This document shows, in pieces, positions 9,085-20,426 of a stretch of 64,000 nt of DNA. The notes beneath the pieces were generated by a model. That model had not been told where the DNA came from. It worked only from the letters and a program-made list of their open reading frames with translations, and ran no database searches. Source of the DNA: Sporosarcina psychrophila. GTDB lineage: Bacteria; Bacillota; Bacilli; Bacillales_A; Planococcaceae. The stretch is taken from assembly GCF_001590685.1 (NCBI RefSeq), contig NZ_CP014616.1:867001-931000 (forward strand), in the 5' to 3' direction. Position numbers and translations under genes: made by a program. How positions within the stretch are numbered: position 1 is the first letter of the stretch; the number at the start of each line of letters is the position of its first letter.

Positions 9085-9705
9085 ATGAATCTAATACCTA
9101 CAGTAATTGAACAGACTAGCCGCGGTGAGCGTGCTTACGACATCTATTCACGTCTATTGAAAGACCGTATTATCATGCTTGGAAGTGGAATCGATGACAA
9201 CGTTGCGAACTCTATCGTTGCTCAACTCCTATTTTTAGAAGCAGAAGATCCGGATAAAGATATTTCCATCTACATTAATAGCCCCGGGGGAAGCGTCACT
9301 GCTGGTATGGCGATTTTTGACACAATGCAATTCATCAAACCTGACATCCAAACAATTTGTATGGGGATGGCTGCATCTATGGGATCGTTCCTACTAGCGG
9401 CGGGTACTAAAGGGAAACGTTATGCGCTTCCTAACGCAGAAGTAATGATTCACCAACCATTAGGTGGAGCACAAGGGCAAGCAACAGAAATTGAAATTGC
9501 TGCAAAACATATCCTTTTCACTCGTGAAAAACTAAACTTGATTCTTGCTGAGCGTACTGGCCAATCGGTTGAAGTAATTGCGAGAGATACGGACCGCGAC
9601 AACTTCATGACAGCTGAACGTGCGAAAGAATACGGTTTAATTGACCATATTATTACACGCAGTGACATGAAAGACGGAGCTAAAACTAAACCTGAATCTA
9701 AATAA
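9085..9705 (+). CDS. clpP: ATP-dependent Clp protease proteolytic subunit ClpP
   Basis: ClpP of 206 aa, slightly longer than Bacillus ClpP because of a polar C-terminal tail. The catalytic triad is Ser98 (MAASMGS), His123 (MIHQP) and Asp172 (DTDRDNF). It forms the double-heptamer serine protease chamber that degrades proteins unfolded by ClpX, ClpC or ClpE. The start has a strong AAGGAGG site. Expression is from a sigmaA-type promoter covered by a CtsR operator. It is a single-gene transcript with its own terminator. Confidence 0.98.
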   Translation: MNLIPTVIEQTSRGERAYDIYSRLLKDRIIMLGSGIDDNVANSIVAQLLFLEAEDPDKDISIYINSPGGSVTAGMAIFDTMQFIKPDIQTICMGMAASMGSFLLAAGTKGKRYALPNAEVMIHQPLGGAQGQATEIEIAAKHILFTREKLNLILAERTGQSVEVIARDTDRDNFMTAERAKEYGLIDHIITRSDMKDGAKTKPESK

Positions 9706-9718
9706 GTTCTACAAAAGG

Positions 9719-9747
9719 CGGCTTTCCATTATGGGAAGCCGTTTTTT
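9719..9747 (+). terminator. Intrinsic terminator after clpP
   Basis: CGGCTTTCC and GGGAAGCCG form a stem with a short loop, followed by seven T. Confidence 0.88.
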
Positions 9748-9882
9748 TGTGGCTAAAAAAACGTTGCCGTAGAATAAATGAAACCTTTTCAATCGTCATA
9801 CTGTATATACTACTGTAGTAAAAGTTTCGACACGGTGTTCGAGAGGGTAAATGAAAGTAACTAACTCGTGAGGAGTGTTAAC

Positions 9883-10461
9883 ATGAAAAAAGTTTTAGGA
9901 CCAATTGCGGTAATCGTAATCATACTTGCAGTTTTGGCTATGATACTGGTTCCAAGTTATAACAAATTCGTTAATTTAGAAGAAGATGTGGACCAGGCGT
10001 ATGCACAAGTTGAAAATCAACTACAACGGAGGCTCGATCTGATACCGAACTTGGTAAGCACGGTTAAAGGTTTCGCGAGCCATGAAAAAGAGATTATCAG
10101 TGACATTGCAGATTCCCGTGCAAGACTTGCCGGAGCAAATGGGCCCGTAGAACAAGCGGATGCAAACGCTGACTTAGCGGGTGCGCTTAGTCGTCTCCTT
10201 GTCGTCGTCGAGAATTATCCTGATTTAAAAGCAAATGAAAATTTCACTAAGTTGATGGATGAACTGGCCGGAACTGAAAACCGTCTGGGCGTTGCGCGTA
10301 AGGATTATAACGACGTAGTCGCCAATTACAATAGGCAAGTGAAAAGATTCCCCGGAAAAATCGTTGCATCCATTTTCGGATATGATGAAAAGGAATACTT
10401 TAAAGCCGATGCAGCTGCAAATGAAGCGCCGAATGTCGATTTTGGAGATGACAAGGAATGA
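9883..10461 (+). CDS. LemA family protein
   Basis: LemA-family protein of about 192 aa. One N-terminal transmembrane helix (about residues 5-25) is followed by an all-helical domain with the signature QVENQLQRRLDLIPNLV. The bulk is predicted outside the membrane. LemA proteins have no settled biochemical role; they often pair, as here, with a TPM-domain protein. The start is ATG 9883 with GAGGAGTG upstream; a GTG at 9868 overlaps that site. Its stop overlaps the next start (ATGA at 10458-10461), so the two are coupled. Confidence 0.9.
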   Translation: MKKVLGPIAVIVIILAVLAMILVPSYNKFVNLEEDVDQAYAQVENQLQRRLDLIPNLVSTVKGFASHEKEIISDIADSRARLAGANGPVEQADANADLAGALSRLLVVVENYPDLKANENFTKLMDELAGTENRLGVARKDYNDVVANYNRQVKRFPGKIVASIFGYDEKEYFKADAAANEAPNVDFGDDKE

Positions 10462-11258
10462 TTAGAAAAGCTGTCCGCATACTGGTGACGGCATGTCTGA
10501 TTGTTTTTACATCGTTAAACTCAGCAGTGTTTTCGGCTGATGCTGCTGTTCCGGTCGTTCAAGATACTGCGAATGTGTTGTCCGCTGAACAGAAAGCGGA
10601 ACTTGAGCAATATGGGATTCAATTAAATAATGCTACGACAGCGGAACTTGCGGTATTGATCCTCCCGAGCATAGGCGATAAGCCAGTTGAGGAATATGCA
10701 GTAGAGAAGCTTAGGGAATTTAAATTAGGCAATAAGGAAAAAAATAACGGAGCTTTGCTAGTTGTTACAACAGAGAAAAATTCCGATGGTAAACGACATT
10801 TCGAACTATCGGTCGGGTATGGATTAGAGGGTGCCCTTCCGGACGGAAAAGTCGGAAGTATAATGGATGAAGTAGCTGTTCCTTATTTGAATAAGCAACA
10901 GCCTGACATGGCGATCATGGAAGCATATAAATCATTCTACAATGAAATCGCAGCTGAATATGGCTGGGATGGCGCGGATGTGCCCGTCACAACTATAGAT
11001 TCCGACTCAAGTGATGGGGGATTCGGTATTCCATTCCCCGTCATCCTTTTCATCATTATTTACATTGTCTTCCGTGTTATCAGTAATAGAGGAGGCCGAG
11101 GAGGCGGAGGCGGTTCGGGCGGACGGCGTAGCGGAGGGCCAATTTTCTTCCCTGGTTCTATTGGGGGCAGAAGTGGTGGCGGTAATTCCGGCGGCGGCTT
11201 TGGTGGTTTCGGTGGCGGTGGTTCCGGCGGTGGTGGCGGAGCAGGCCGAAGCTGGTAA
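10458..11258 (+). CDS. TPM-domain membrane protein, YgcG family
   Basis: A 266-aa secreted/membrane protein: signal peptide (about residues 1-30), TPM domain (about 32-165; starts VVQDTANVLSAEQKAEL), one transmembrane helix (PFPVILFIIIYIVFRVI, about 193-210) and a glycine-rich C-terminal tail (GGGGSGG repeats). TPM domains have been reported as phosphatases in plants and as photosystem assembly factors; in bacteria with LemA the role is unknown but probably in the envelope. The C-terminal Gly-rich tail is usual for the bacterial family. Confidence 0.9.
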   Translation: MIRKAVRILVTACLIVFTSLNSAVFSADAAVPVVQDTANVLSAEQKAELEQYGIQLNNATTAELAVLILPSIGDKPVEEYAVEKLREFKLGNKEKNNGALLVVTTEKNSDGKRHFELSVGYGLEGALPDGKVGSIMDEVAVPYLNKQQPDMAIMEAYKSFYNEIAAEYGWDGADVPVTTIDSDSSDGGFGIPFPVILFIIIYIVFRVISNRGGRGGGGGSGGRRSGGPIFFPGSIGGRSGGGNSGGGFGGFGGGGSGGGGGAGRSW

Positions 11259-11354
11259 AAAAATAACGGGTGACATGCACAGGCAATATCCTGTGCATGC
11301 CGCCCATTATTCTTTTATAATGAGGGTATTATAGAGGTAGTGAGGTGCATTAGA

Positions 11355-11582
11355 GTGCATGTGAAATTTTACACAAAACCAGGTTGTCACCTTTGTGATG
11401 AAGCTGAATTAATGATGAAACTTGTCCAAGAGGATTTCCCGCTGACGTGGACGAAAGTAGATATAGAAACTGATGATGAAAGTCATGAGAAATATATGTT
11501 TTTGATTCCTGTCATTGAAAAAGATGGCGATGTTATGCTTTACGGGTCAATTGGCTACGCTGATATCATTGATTTATTCTGA
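11355..11582 (+). CDS. Glutaredoxin-like thiol protein (DUF836 type)
   Basis: A 75-80 aa thioredoxin-fold protein with the redox motif CHLC (YTKPGCHLCDEAE) and a later PV cis-proline segment (LIPVIEKDG). This matches the small glutaredoxin-like family of Bacillales. Several GTG starts compete (11340, 11355, 11361); GAGGTG at 11342-11347 best fits GTG 11355. It lies alone between the LemA/TPM pair and cggR. A role in thiol redox is likely; the partner is unknown. Confidence 0.82.
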   Translation: MHVKFYTKPGCHLCDEAELMMKLVQEDFPLTWTKVDIETDDESHEKYMFLIPVIEKDGDVMLYGSIGYADIIDLF

Positions 11583-11600
11583 TAATTAATGCTGTATTGT

Positions 11601-11693
11601 TTGTAAAGTCGAATGAAAAGAGCTATAATGAAGTTAGAAATATTTTTTTGCTTTATGTGGGACGCTATTCAGTATGTAGGGTCGTTAAATGTC
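11601..11693 (+). promoter_or_regulatory. cggR promoter and CggR operator
   Basis: A sigmaA-type promoter has -35 TTGTAA (11601-11606) and -10 TATAAT (11624-11629), 17 bp apart. Downstream, 11658-11693 fits the known CggR operator layout CGGGAC-N6-TGTC-N4-CGGGAC-N6-TGTC as TGGGAC-N6-CAGT-N4-AGGGTC-N6-TGTC. CggR bound there would block elongation into the gapA operon; fructose-1,6-bisphosphate releases it in Bacillus. The operator call rests on spacing plus partial consensus. Confidence 0.78.
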
Positions 11694-11718
11694 CCTATGG
11701 TAAAGAGGAGGGCAGCCA

Positions 11719-12753
11719 TTGGACGTTTTGATGGATGCACAGAGTAAACTCGTACCAGAAATGATGGAGTTAATGCAGCAAAGATATCGGATATTAAAGC
11801 TTGTAAAAATGGCAGGTCCAATTGGAAGGCGTCCACTCGGTCAGATGGCTGGTTTATCGGAGCGGGAAACGCGAACCATGATGGATACGCTAAGGGGTCA
11901 AAATCTGATTACTATTGCAAAAGACGGAGCTTCAATCACCACTGAAGGATTGACTGTCTTACTTGCTCTTGAGTCTTCAATGGAAGACTGGTCGGGCCGT
12001 ACGTCTATTGCAAAAAGACTAATGGAATTCCTTGGCATTCAATCAGTCAAAGTTGTTGCAGGTAACTGCGATACCGATACCGCTTCGAAAAGCTTACTTG
12101 GTATGGAGGCAGCGAAACAATTTTCTTCTAAAATTGACGAGGGCAAAGTCGTCGCCGTCACTGGAGGAAGTACAATTGCATCGATTCCACTTCATATCGA
12201 AAAGTTTAGTGGTACCAATAATCTGCTATTCATCGCTGCAAGAGGCGGTGTAGGAGATGATATTGGATTGCAAGCGAATGTCATTGCGGCCTCATTCGCC
12301 TCGGCATGTGGAGGTACGTATAGTACATTTTATTATCCAGAGTCGTTAAGCGAAGAAGCCCATGAAGCGTTCCGAAAAGAACCTTCCGTCTTGAAAATGC
12401 TTGAACTTTATGACACAACAGATTGTGTTCTGCATGGAGTAGGCGACGCGCAAACAATGGCAATTATGCGTAATTCGCCTACAGAAGAGCGAGATATGAT
12501 CCAAGACAATGGAGCTAAAGGCGAAGCATTCGGTTATTATTTTGACCAGGATGGTAACGTTGTCCACAGATTACGGACAATCGGTATCCAAACTGGCCAT
12601 CTCGAGAAGATTCCGCTTATCATTTCAGTCGCAGGCGGCAGCAGTAAAGCTGAAGCTATCTTGGCTTATATGGCAAGTGCGCCTAAACAAACGATTTTAG
12701 TAACTGATGAAGGTGCAGCAACTGAAATGCTGAAAATACTCGTCAATAAATAA
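11719..12753 (+). CDS. cggR: Central glycolytic genes regulator CggR
   Basis: SorC-family repressor of 344 aa (Bacillus CggR is 340). The N-terminal winged helix-turn-helix (about residues 20-75, RRPLGQMAGLSERETRTMMDTLRGQNLI) is followed by the sugar-phosphate-binding SorC domain (VAVTGGSTIASIP and an AGGSSKAEAI segment). It represses its own operon and is inactivated by fructose-1,6-bisphosphate. Start is TTG 11719 with GAGGAGGG upstream. It heads the gapA-pgk-tpiA-gpmI-eno cluster, as in Bacillus. Confidence 0.94.
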   Translation: MDVLMDAQSKLVPEMMELMQQRYRILKLVKMAGPIGRRPLGQMAGLSERETRTMMDTLRGQNLITIAKDGASITTEGLTVLLALESSMEDWSGRTSIAKRLMEFLGIQSVKVVAGNCDTDTASKSLLGMEAAKQFSSKIDEGKVVAVTGGSTIASIPLHIEKFSGTNNLLFIAARGGVGDDIGLQANVIAASFASACGGTYSTFYYPESLSEEAHEAFRKEPSVLKMLELYDTTDCVLHGVGDAQTMAIMRNSPTEERDMIQDNGAKGEAFGYYFDQDGNVVHRLRTIGIQTGHLEKIPLIISVAGGSSKAEAILAYMASAPKQTILVTDEGAATEMLKILVNK

Positions 12754-12870
12754 ACGCATAAATGACTAAGACGGGTATTTTCAGGGAATAGGTTTAGATG
12801 GGCTTTGTGTAAATGTAGCTATAAGAAATTTTTTAACTATAAACTAAAAAACAACATGGAGGAATATATT

Positions 12871-13878
12871 ATGACTTTGAAACTTGCGATTAACGGATTT
12901 GGACGGATTGGACGTAAAGTATTCCGCGAAGCTTTGAAACAAGAGGAAATTGAAATTGTAGCAGTGAACGATTTGACGGATGCAGCAATGCTTGCACATC
13001 TTTTGAAGTATGACTCTGTACATGGCGTATTTGACGCGGAAGTCAGTTTTGATAATGACACGCTTATTGTCGATGGCAAAAGAGTGAAAGTATATGCAGA
13101 AAAAGATCCAGCAGCGCTACCATGGGGCACACTTGGGGTTGACGTTGTCGTTGATTCGACAGGCGTATTTACGGACAGAGCTGGACTGAACAAACACCTT
13201 GAAGCGGGTGCGAAAAAAGTTATCTTGTCATCACCGGCAAAAGGCGATATCACGACACTTGTAATGGGTGTTAACCACGAGTCATACGATCCGGCAAATG
13301 ATAACATCGTATCGAATGCATCATGTACGACAAACTGTCTTGCTCCAGTTGTAAAAGTACTTCACAACGAATTCGGTATAAAACGCGGTCTAATGACAAC
13401 AATTCACTCGTACACAAATGACCAACGCATTTTGGATTTACCGCATTCGGATTACAGACGTGCTCGTGCAGCTGCAGAAAACATGATTCCAACTACGACA
13501 GGCGCAGCTTCAGCTGTAACAAAAGTTATTCCTGAATTGAAAGGTAAACTTGACGGTATGGCTGTCCGCGTTCCAACACCAAACGTTTCACTCGTTGACT
13601 TTGTCGCTGAACTTGAGAAAGATGTGACAATTGCTGATGTGAACAATGCATTGAAAAACGCGTCTGAAAATGAGCTGAAAGGTTTCTTGGCTTATAATGA
13701 ACTCCCACTAGTTTCTAAAGATTATAACGGAAATACTTCATCATCTACTGTAGATGGTCTTTCAACGATGGTCCTTGAAGATAACATGGTGAAAGTAATT
13801 ACTTGGTATGACAACGAATCAGCTTATTCTGCACGTTGTGTGGACTTGGCACTTTATATGTTTGGTAAAGGTCTATAA
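12871..13878 (+). CDS. gapA: Glyceraldehyde-3-phosphate dehydrogenase, glycolytic type
   Basis: NAD-dependent GAPDH of 335 aa. The Rossmann motif INGFGRIGRKVFRE starts at residue 7, and the catalytic Cys152 is in SNASCTTNC. The NDLTDAAMLAHLLKYDS segment matches glycolytic GapA, not gluconeogenic GapB. It oxidises glyceraldehyde-3-phosphate to 1,3-bisphosphoglycerate. An upstream GTG start would add 22 unrelated residues; ATG 12871 with TGGAGGA is clearly right. It is transcribed with cggR, but a strong terminator follows directly. Confidence 0.97.
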   Translation: MTLKLAINGFGRIGRKVFREALKQEEIEIVAVNDLTDAAMLAHLLKYDSVHGVFDAEVSFDNDTLIVDGKRVKVYAEKDPAALPWGTLGVDVVVDSTGVFTDRAGLNKHLEAGAKKVILSSPAKGDITTLVMGVNHESYDPANDNIVSNASCTTNCLAPVVKVLHNEFGIKRGLMTTIHSYTNDQRILDLPHSDYRRARAAAENMIPTTTGAASAVTKVIPELKGKLDGMAVRVPTPNVSLVDFVAELEKDVTIADVNNALKNASENELKGFLAYNELPLVSKDYNGNTSSSTVDGLSTMVLEDNMVKVITWYDNESAYSARCVDLALYMFGKGL

Positions 13879-13931
13879 TTCAGTTAAATATAGCCATAAA
13901 CAATAAAACCCCTTATAATGTAGTTGGGTAA

Positions 13932-13968
13932 GAGGAGCGGGGGGTTACCCCGTTCCTCATTTTTTTTT
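13932..13968 (+). terminator. Strong terminator between gapA and pgk
   Basis: AGGAGCGGGG and CCCCGTTCCT form a GC-rich stem, followed by eight or more T. It separates cggR-gapA from pgk, so much of the gapA transcript should end here. Confidence 0.9.
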
Positions 13969-13984
13969 AAGATAAAGTATTAGT

Positions 13985-14186
13985 TTTTTCTACTTGGGTC
14001 GTTGTCTAGACTCCAGGCGCCAGCCGCTCGGGTCATAAGCAATCCAGCTATGTGGCAAAGAGCGCCACGTCGTGCCTGCAAGGATGCAGTTATGCAGTCG
14101 TTGCGACAGGACGTCGCGCTCTTAGACTGCCTTCCCTGGATCGACTTATGCCTGTCGCGTCTAAGCAGGCGCCTTGCACTTTTCTA
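13985..14186 (+). repeat. Dispersed intergenic repeat element, copy 1
   Basis: A structured non-coding block starting TTTTCTACTTGGGTCGTTGTC and ending GCGCCTTGCACTTTTCT. The two ends pair (CTCCAGGCGCC near the start, GGCGCCTTG near the end), with inner hairpins, and TCATAAGC/GCTTATGCCTGTCG-type motifs occur inside. A second, shorter copy lies at 19480-19617. Related blocks occur in many Bacillales genomes to my knowledge; the function is unknown. Here it forms the pgk leader. Confidence 0.8.
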
Positions 14187-14212
14187 AATTATATATGGAG
14201 GTGGGCGTTTTC

Positions 14213-15397
14213 ATGGTGTCGAAAAAGACGATGAAAGATATGCAGCTTGAAGGGAAACGCGTTTTTTGCCGGGTAGATTTCAATGTACCTATGGAAGATG
14301 GGAATGTAACGGATGATACAAGGATCCGTGCAGCAATTCCGACCATCAATTATATGGTAGCTCAGGGTGCGAAAGTTATTCTCGCGAGTCATTTAGGACG
14401 TCCAAAAGGCGAAGTGAATGAAGACATGCGGCTTACTGCTGCAGGAGAAAAACTTGCGGAATTGATTGGCAAGCCGGTAACAAAGCTCGATTCATCCATT
14501 GGGAAAGAAGTGGAAGAAACCATTTCGACAATGAAAAACGGCGATATCATTCTGCTTGAAAATGTTAGGTTCCATGCTGGAGAAGAAAAGAATGATGCAG
14601 GACTAGCGAAGCAATTTGCGGAACTCGCTGATGTTTTCGTCAATGATGCATTCGGTGCTGCACACCGTGCACATGCTTCTACTGCGGGCATAGCGCAACA
14701 TATTCCGGCTGTATCTGGCCTCCTTCTTGAAAAAGAATTGGACATTCTCAGTAAGGCATTATCAGAGCCTGACCGTCCGTTCACAGCAATTATTGGCGGA
14801 GCCAAAGTGAAAGACAAAATTGGCGTCATCGATCATCTATTAGACAAAGTGGATAATTTGATTATCGGCGGCGGATTATCATATACGTTTGCAAAAGCAC
14901 AAGGCCATGAAATAGGAGATTCGCTCCTTGAGGAAGATAAAATCGACCTGGCGAACTCATTTATTCAAAAAGCCAAAGAAAAAGGCGTTAATTTATACTT
15001 ACCAATCGACGTTGTCATAGCGGATGCGTTTTCAAAAGATGCAGAGACAAAAAACGTGAATATCGATTCCATACCAGAAGGATGGATGGGTCTGGATATT
15101 GGACCAAAAACAGCTGAACTTTACGCAGACGTTATTAAAGAGTCGAAATTGATCATTTGGAACGGGCCTATGGGTGTGTTTGAAATGGAGCCGTTCGCGG
15201 GTGGCACACAACGAGTTGCAAAAGCGATGGCTGAAACAAAAGCATATACAGTTATTGGTGGGGGCGATTCAGCCGCTGCTGTCGAAAAGTTCGGCGTAGG
15301 AGATAAAATGGATCACATTTCAACTGGTGGAGGCGCTTCTCTTGAATTCATGGAGGGAAAAGACCTACCGGGCCTCACTGCACTGAACGATAAATGA
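14213..15397 (+). CDS. pgk: Phosphoglycerate kinase
   Basis: PGK of 394 aa, normal length. It starts with the [13 protein letters not shown] motif and has the VLLSHLGRP-type segment ([11 protein letters not shown]), the [11 protein letters not shown] motif and the C-terminal nucleotide-binding [13 protein letters not shown] region. It transfers phosphate from 1,3-bisphosphoglycerate to ADP. ATG 14213 follows GGAGGTGG; the in-frame start at 14174 lies inside the upstream repeat element and is not credible. It is followed by tpiA after 15 bp. Confidence 0.97.
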   Translation: MVSKKTMKDMQLEGKRVFCRVDFNVPMEDGNVTDDTRIRAAIPTINYMVAQGAKVILASHLGRPKGEVNEDMRLTAAGEKLAELIGKPVTKLDSSIGKEVEETISTMKNGDIILLENVRFHAGEEKNDAGLAKQFAELADVFVNDAFGAAHRAHASTAGIAQHIPAVSGLLLEKELDILSKALSEPDRPFTAIIGGAKVKDKIGVIDHLLDKVDNLIIGGGLSYTFAKAQGHEIGDSLLEEDKIDLANSFIQKAKEKGVNLYLPIDVVIADAFSKDAETKNVNIDSIPEGWMGLDIGPKTAELYADVIKESKLIIWNGPMGVFEMEPFAGGTQRVAKAMAETKAYTVIGGGDSAAAVEKFGVGDKMDHISTGGGASLEFMEGKDLPGLTALNDK

Positions 15398-15412
15398 TCG
15401 GGGGGAAACATT

Positions 15413-16174
15413 TTGCGAAAACGAATAATTGCGGGTAACTGGAAAATGTACAAGTCTCTTGAAGAAGCGAAAAGTTTCGCGATAGAAGTGCAAGAAAAAG
15501 CAGCAGCTTCAGAAAAATTGGAAGCGGTTATCTGTCCACCAGCTTTATACCTTTCAGAACTTGTACAAATTACAAAAGGTTCAGCAGTAGGTATTGGTGC
15601 ACAAACGATGCATGACGTAAAAGAAGGTGCTTTCACGGGCGAAATCAGTCCAGCGATGCTGTCAGAAATCGGCGTTGGTTATGTTGTCCTGGGTCATTCT
15701 GAGCGTCGTCAATACTTCAACGAAACAGATGAATCCGTCAACAAGAAAGTCCATGCAGCATTTGACTACAAGCTTACGCCAATCGTCTGTGTGGGAGAAT
15801 CACTTGAAGATCGGGAAAGTGGACAAACAGTTGAATTAGTTGCGGGACAAGTGAAAAAAGCATTCGAAGGCGTCAGCGCTGATTTAGCGGCACAAGCAGT
15901 CATAGCTTATGAGCCAATCTGGGCTATCGGTACAGGTAAAACAGCAACTGCACAAGATGCCAATGAAGTATGTGGAGCAATCCGTACGACAATCGGCGAA
16001 TTATATAATGAAACAGTTGCAGACCAAATTCGTATTCAATATGGCGGTAGCGTTAAACCGGACAATATTGAAGAACTTCTCACAATGGAACATATCGATG
16101 GCGCACTTGTCGGCGGCGCAAGTTTGGATCCTGCATCATTCTTGAAATTGCTAGAGGCTGGAGCACATGAGTAA
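15413..16174 (+). CDS. tpiA: Triosephosphate isomerase
   Basis: TIM of 253 aa with the usual catalytic residues: Lys in GNWKMYKS, His in LGHSERR, and the glutamate loop [11 protein letters not shown]. It interconverts dihydroxyacetone phosphate and glyceraldehyde-3-phosphate. The start is TTG 15413, after a GGGGGGAAA site; no ATG fits the conserved N-terminus. Its 3' end overlaps gpmI by 8 bp, so the two are coupled. Confidence 0.97.
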   Translation: MRKRIIAGNWKMYKSLEEAKSFAIEVQEKAAASEKLEAVICPPALYLSELVQITKGSAVGIGAQTMHDVKEGAFTGEISPAMLSEIGVGYVVLGHSERRQYFNETDESVNKKVHAAFDYKLTPIVCVGESLEDRESGQTVELVAGQVKKAFEGVSADLAAQAVIAYEPIWAIGTGKTATAQDANEVCGAIRTTIGELYNETVADQIRIQYGGSVKPDNIEELLTMEHIDGALVGGASLDPASFLKLLEAGAHE

Positions 16175-17693
16175 AAGTCCGGTAGCGCTTATCATTTTGG
16201 ATGGCTTTGGCCTTCGTGATGACAAGCTAGGAAATGCAGTTGCACAGGCGAATAAGCCGAATTACGATCTATTATGGAACAACTTCCCGCATTCAACGCT
16301 GACAGCTTGTGGGGAGGCGGTAGGTCTTCCTGAAGGACAGATGGGTAACTCTGAAGTAGGGCATCTAAATATTGGAGCTGGTCGCGTCGTCTATCAAAGT
16401 TTGACTCGTATTAATAAGTCAATCAGGGAAGCTGACTTTTTCGATAACGAAACGCTTCTGAGAGCAGTTACACACGCGAAGGAAAACGGCTCTGCACTCC
16501 ATCTGATGGGGTTACTATCCGACGGTGGTGTACATAGCCATTATGAGCATCTATTCGCACTTCTTCGCCTAGCGAAGTTGAATGGACTTGATAAAGTATT
16601 TGTCCATGCCTTCCTGGATGGTCGTGATGTGAGCCCACAATCTTCTCTTGATTACATTGAAAAGACTGAAACATTCATGCAAGAGCTGGGCGTTGGTAAG
16701 TTTGCAAGTATTTCAGGCCGGTATTATGCGATGGATCGTGATAAGCGCTGGGAGCGTTTAGAAAAGGTCTACCGTGCGATTGTTGAAGGCGCTGCTTTAA
16801 CGGCAGCTACGCCAACTGCAGGCGTACTAGCGTCGTATAAGCAAGGCGTTCATGATGAATTCGTTGTACCATTCCTTATAGAAGAACTTGGTAAACCGGT
16901 TGCGACGGTTGAAGACGGGGATGCAGTTGTATTCTTTAATTTCCGTCCGGATCGTGCCATTCAGCTTTCACGCGCCTTAACAGATTCTACTTTTGATGAA
17001 TTTGAAACAGGAACGAAAAGATATAAAGATTTGAAGTTTGTGACATTCACTCATTATAGTGACGACATTGTTGCAGATGTCGCTTATAGTAGTGACAACT
17101 TGGAAAACACTCTTGGTGAAGTTATCGCCCGCAACGGTTTGACACAACTGCGCATTGCGGAAACCGAGAAATTTCCACATGTCACTTTTTTCATGAGTGG
17201 CGGACGAGAAGACAAGTTCATAGGTGAAGAACGAATCTTGATAGCTTCACCGAAAGTTGCAACGTATGACTTGCAACCGGAGATGAGTGCTTACCAAGTG
17301 ACGGAATCGCTTATTGAAGGAATTGAGGCGAATCGTTTTGATGCAATTATTCTCAATTTCGCAAATCCCGACATGGTCGGGCATAGTGGAATGCTGGAAC
17401 CAACCATCAAAGCGATTGAAACGGTTGATATATGCCTTGGCAAAATTATCGACGCAATCCATGCTAAAGGCGGTACGGCAATCGTAACGGCTGATCATGG
17501 AAATGCTGATGAAGTAACTACGCAAGACGGGGCTCCGATGACGGCCCACACAACGAATCCGGTTCCGGTTATCGTTACGAAGGCAGGAATTAGTTTGCGC
17601 GAAGGCGGTAAACTCGCAGACTTGGCACCAACAATGCTAAAATTGTTACAAGTAGAACAACCGGTAGAAATGACCGGCACACCATTATTTTAA
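16167..17693 (+). CDS. gpmI: 2,3-bisphosphoglycerate-independent phosphoglycerate mutase
   Basis: Cofactor-independent, Mn-dependent mutase of 508 aa. The catalytic Ser62 lies in [17 protein letters not shown]; metal-binding motifs include LDGFG near the start and TADHGNADE near residue 445. It interconverts 3- and 2-phosphoglycerate. The Mn enzyme is pH-sensitive, which matters in spore formers. It overlaps tpiA and precedes eno by 15 bp. Confidence 0.97.
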   Translation: MSKSPVALIILDGFGLRDDKLGNAVAQANKPNYDLLWNNFPHSTLTACGEAVGLPEGQMGNSEVGHLNIGAGRVVYQSLTRINKSIREADFFDNETLLRAVTHAKENGSALHLMGLLSDGGVHSHYEHLFALLRLAKLNGLDKVFVHAFLDGRDVSPQSSLDYIEKTETFMQELGVGKFASISGRYYAMDRDKRWERLEKVYRAIVEGAALTAATPTAGVLASYKQGVHDEFVVPFLIEELGKPVATVEDGDAVVFFNFRPDRAIQLSRALTDSTFDEFETGTKRYKDLKFVTFTHYSDDIVADVAYSSDNLENTLGEVIARNGLTQLRIAETEKFPHVTFFMSGGREDKFIGEERILIASPKVATYDLQPEMSAYQVTESLIEGIEANRFDAIILNFANPDMVGHSGMLEPTIKAIETVDICLGKIIDAIHAKGGTAIVTADHGNADEVTTQDGAPMTAHTTNPVPVIVTKAGISLREGGKLADLAPTMLKLLQVEQPVEMTGTPLF

Positions 17694-19004
<1,311 letters not shown>

Positions 19005-19014
19005 TGATTGCTAA

Positions 19015-19037
19015 AAACCCGCTTCGGCGGGTTTTTC
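19015..19037 (+). terminator. Intrinsic terminator after eno
   Basis: AACCCGC-TTCG-GCGGGTT followed by T residues; a compact, strong tetraloop hairpin. Confidence 0.93.
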
Positions 19038-19179
19038 TTTGGTTTTTAATAGATTGAGTGGAAACTCACTGAGTGACTATGAGAACTTCTGTCTTAAAAT
19101 TAGAACAATAGGTTGTAACACCAGTCTGTTTTTGGTAAAATAGAACTGTTGTGAAGTTCGAATCGGGAGGTGGAACAAA

Positions 19180-19407
19180 ATGCATACTTTGCTGATGACA
19201 CTGCTCGTAATCGTAGCACTATCATTGATCGTAGTCGTATTATTGCAATCTGGGAAAAGCGCAGGTCTATCAGGAGCCATCTCTGGCGGAGCCGAACAAC
19301 TTTTCGGAAAACAAAAAGCACGTGGACTTGACCTCGTACTTCAACGGGTCACTGTTGTACTTGCCGTTTTGTTTATCGTATTGGCAATCGTCATTATGAA
19401 AGTATAA
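19180..19407 (+). CDS. secG: Preprotein translocase subunit SecG
   Basis: SecG of 75 aa: two transmembrane helices (about residues 2-22 and 52-73) joined by a Gly/Ser-rich loop with the family motif [18 protein letters not shown]. It is an accessory subunit of SecYEG that aids protein export. The start is preceded by GGGAGGTGG, and a terminator follows. The position between eno and est-rnr-smpB is conserved in Bacillales. Confidence 0.96.
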   Translation: MHTLLMTLLVIVALSLIVVVLLQSGKSAGLSGAISGGAEQLFGKQKARGLDLVLQRVTVVLAVLFIVLAIVIMKV

Positions 19408-19425
19408 TCTTAAATAGACCATTAT

Positions 19426-19457
19426 CGCCTGACCTTCCGACTGGTCGGGCGTTTTTT
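19426..19457 (+). terminator. Intrinsic terminator after secG
   Basis: CGCCTGACC and GGTCGGGCG form a stem, followed by six T. Confidence 0.88.
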
Positions 19458-19479
19458 ATTAAAAGTAGGGAAGTATAAG

Positions 19480-19617
19480 TTTTCTACTGGGGTCGTTGTC
19501 TAGCTCCAGGCGCCAACTCCTCGGGACATAAGTCAGTCAGACTATTCGGCAAAGAACGCCGCTTAGCCCGCCCGTCTTATGCCTGTCGGAGCTGAACGGC
19601 GCCTTGCACTTTTCTTA
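19480..19617 (+). repeat. Dispersed intergenic repeat element, copy 2
   Basis: Shares ends and inner motifs with 13985-14186: starts TTTCTACTGGGGTCGTTGTC, ends GGCGCCTTGCACTTTTCTTA, with CTCCAGGCGCC near the left end pairing with GGCGCC near the right, and a CATAAG...CTTATGCCTGTCGG inner stem. It lies just before est. The non-coding function is unknown. Confidence 0.8.
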
Positions 19618-19632
19618 GAAAGGATGATCTAA

Positions 19633-20379
19633 ATGAGAATTGCACAACCGAAACCATTCTTTTTCGAAAGAGGGAAGCGTGCAGTTTTACTGCTACATGG
19701 ATTTACAGGTACCTCAGCGGACGTACGGATGTTGGGACGGTTTCTTGAAAAGGAAGGCTACACCTCGCTTGCACCCCATTACAAAGGCCACGGTGTTCCC
19801 CCAGAAGAATTGATCCACACAGGTCCCGAAGAGTGGTGGGAAGATGTTCTTACGGGTTATAATCAATTAAAGGAAGCTGGATACGATGAGATTGCAGTTG
19901 CTGGATTGTCATTAGGAGGCGTATTTTCGCTCAAATTAGGGTATAACAAGCCAGTGAAGGGTATTGTTACAATGTGCGCGCCAATGTCGATGAGAACAAC
20001 TGACATTATGTATGAAGGTGTCCTTAAATATGCACGGGAGTATAAGAAGTTTGAAGGGAAAGCCGAAGAAGACATCGAAAGAGATATAGAGGCATTACGT
20101 GCGCAAAATATGCCTTCTCTCGAAGAACTTCGTGCACTTGTCTATGATGTACGAGATCATATCGATCACATCTATGCACCGCTATTTGTTGTGCAGGCCA
20201 CAAACGATGATGTTATCGATACCGATTCCGCAAACGTTATTTATGACAATACCGAATCAGACATAAAAAATATTAAATGGTATGAACAATCGGGACATGT
20301 CATTACACTCGGACCCGAAAAAGTGAAACTTCATGAAGATATTTTGAAATTCTTGGAATCATTGGACTGGAATGAGTGA
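19633..20379 (+). CDS. est: Carboxylesterase Est (alpha/beta hydrolase)
   Basis: Alpha/beta hydrolase of 248 aa, the length of Geobacillus Est30 and Bacillus YvaK. The oxyanion region HGFTG is at residues 22-26, the nucleophile Ser93 is in GLSLGG, the acid is in the ATNDDVID segment and the histidine is in QSGHVITLG. It hydrolyses short- to medium-chain esters in the cytoplasm. ATG 19633 follows AGAAAGGATG. It precedes rnr, as in related genomes. Confidence 0.93.
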   Translation: MRIAQPKPFFFERGKRAVLLLHGFTGTSADVRMLGRFLEKEGYTSLAPHYKGHGVPPEELIHTGPEEWWEDVLTGYNQLKEAGYDEIAVAGLSLGGVFSLKLGYNKPVKGIVTMCAPMSMRTTDIMYEGVLKYAREYKKFEGKAEEDIERDIEALRAQNMPSLEELRALVYDVRDHIDHIYAPLFVVQATNDDVIDTDSANVIYDNTESDIKNIKWYEQSGHVITLGPEKVKLHEDILKFLESLDWNE

Positions 20380-20426
20380 AAGATAAGACCAATGACCATA
20401 CTATAGACTTATAAGGAGTGATGCAA

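Noticed and set aside
11011..11334. 107-aa plus-strand frame over the TPM gene tail
   Set aside because: It is the shifted frame of the Gly-rich C-terminus and has the biased composition expected of such a shadow.
12837..13307. 156-aa minus-strand frame over gapA
   Set aside because: Antisense to a highly conserved enzyme; codon-bias artefact.
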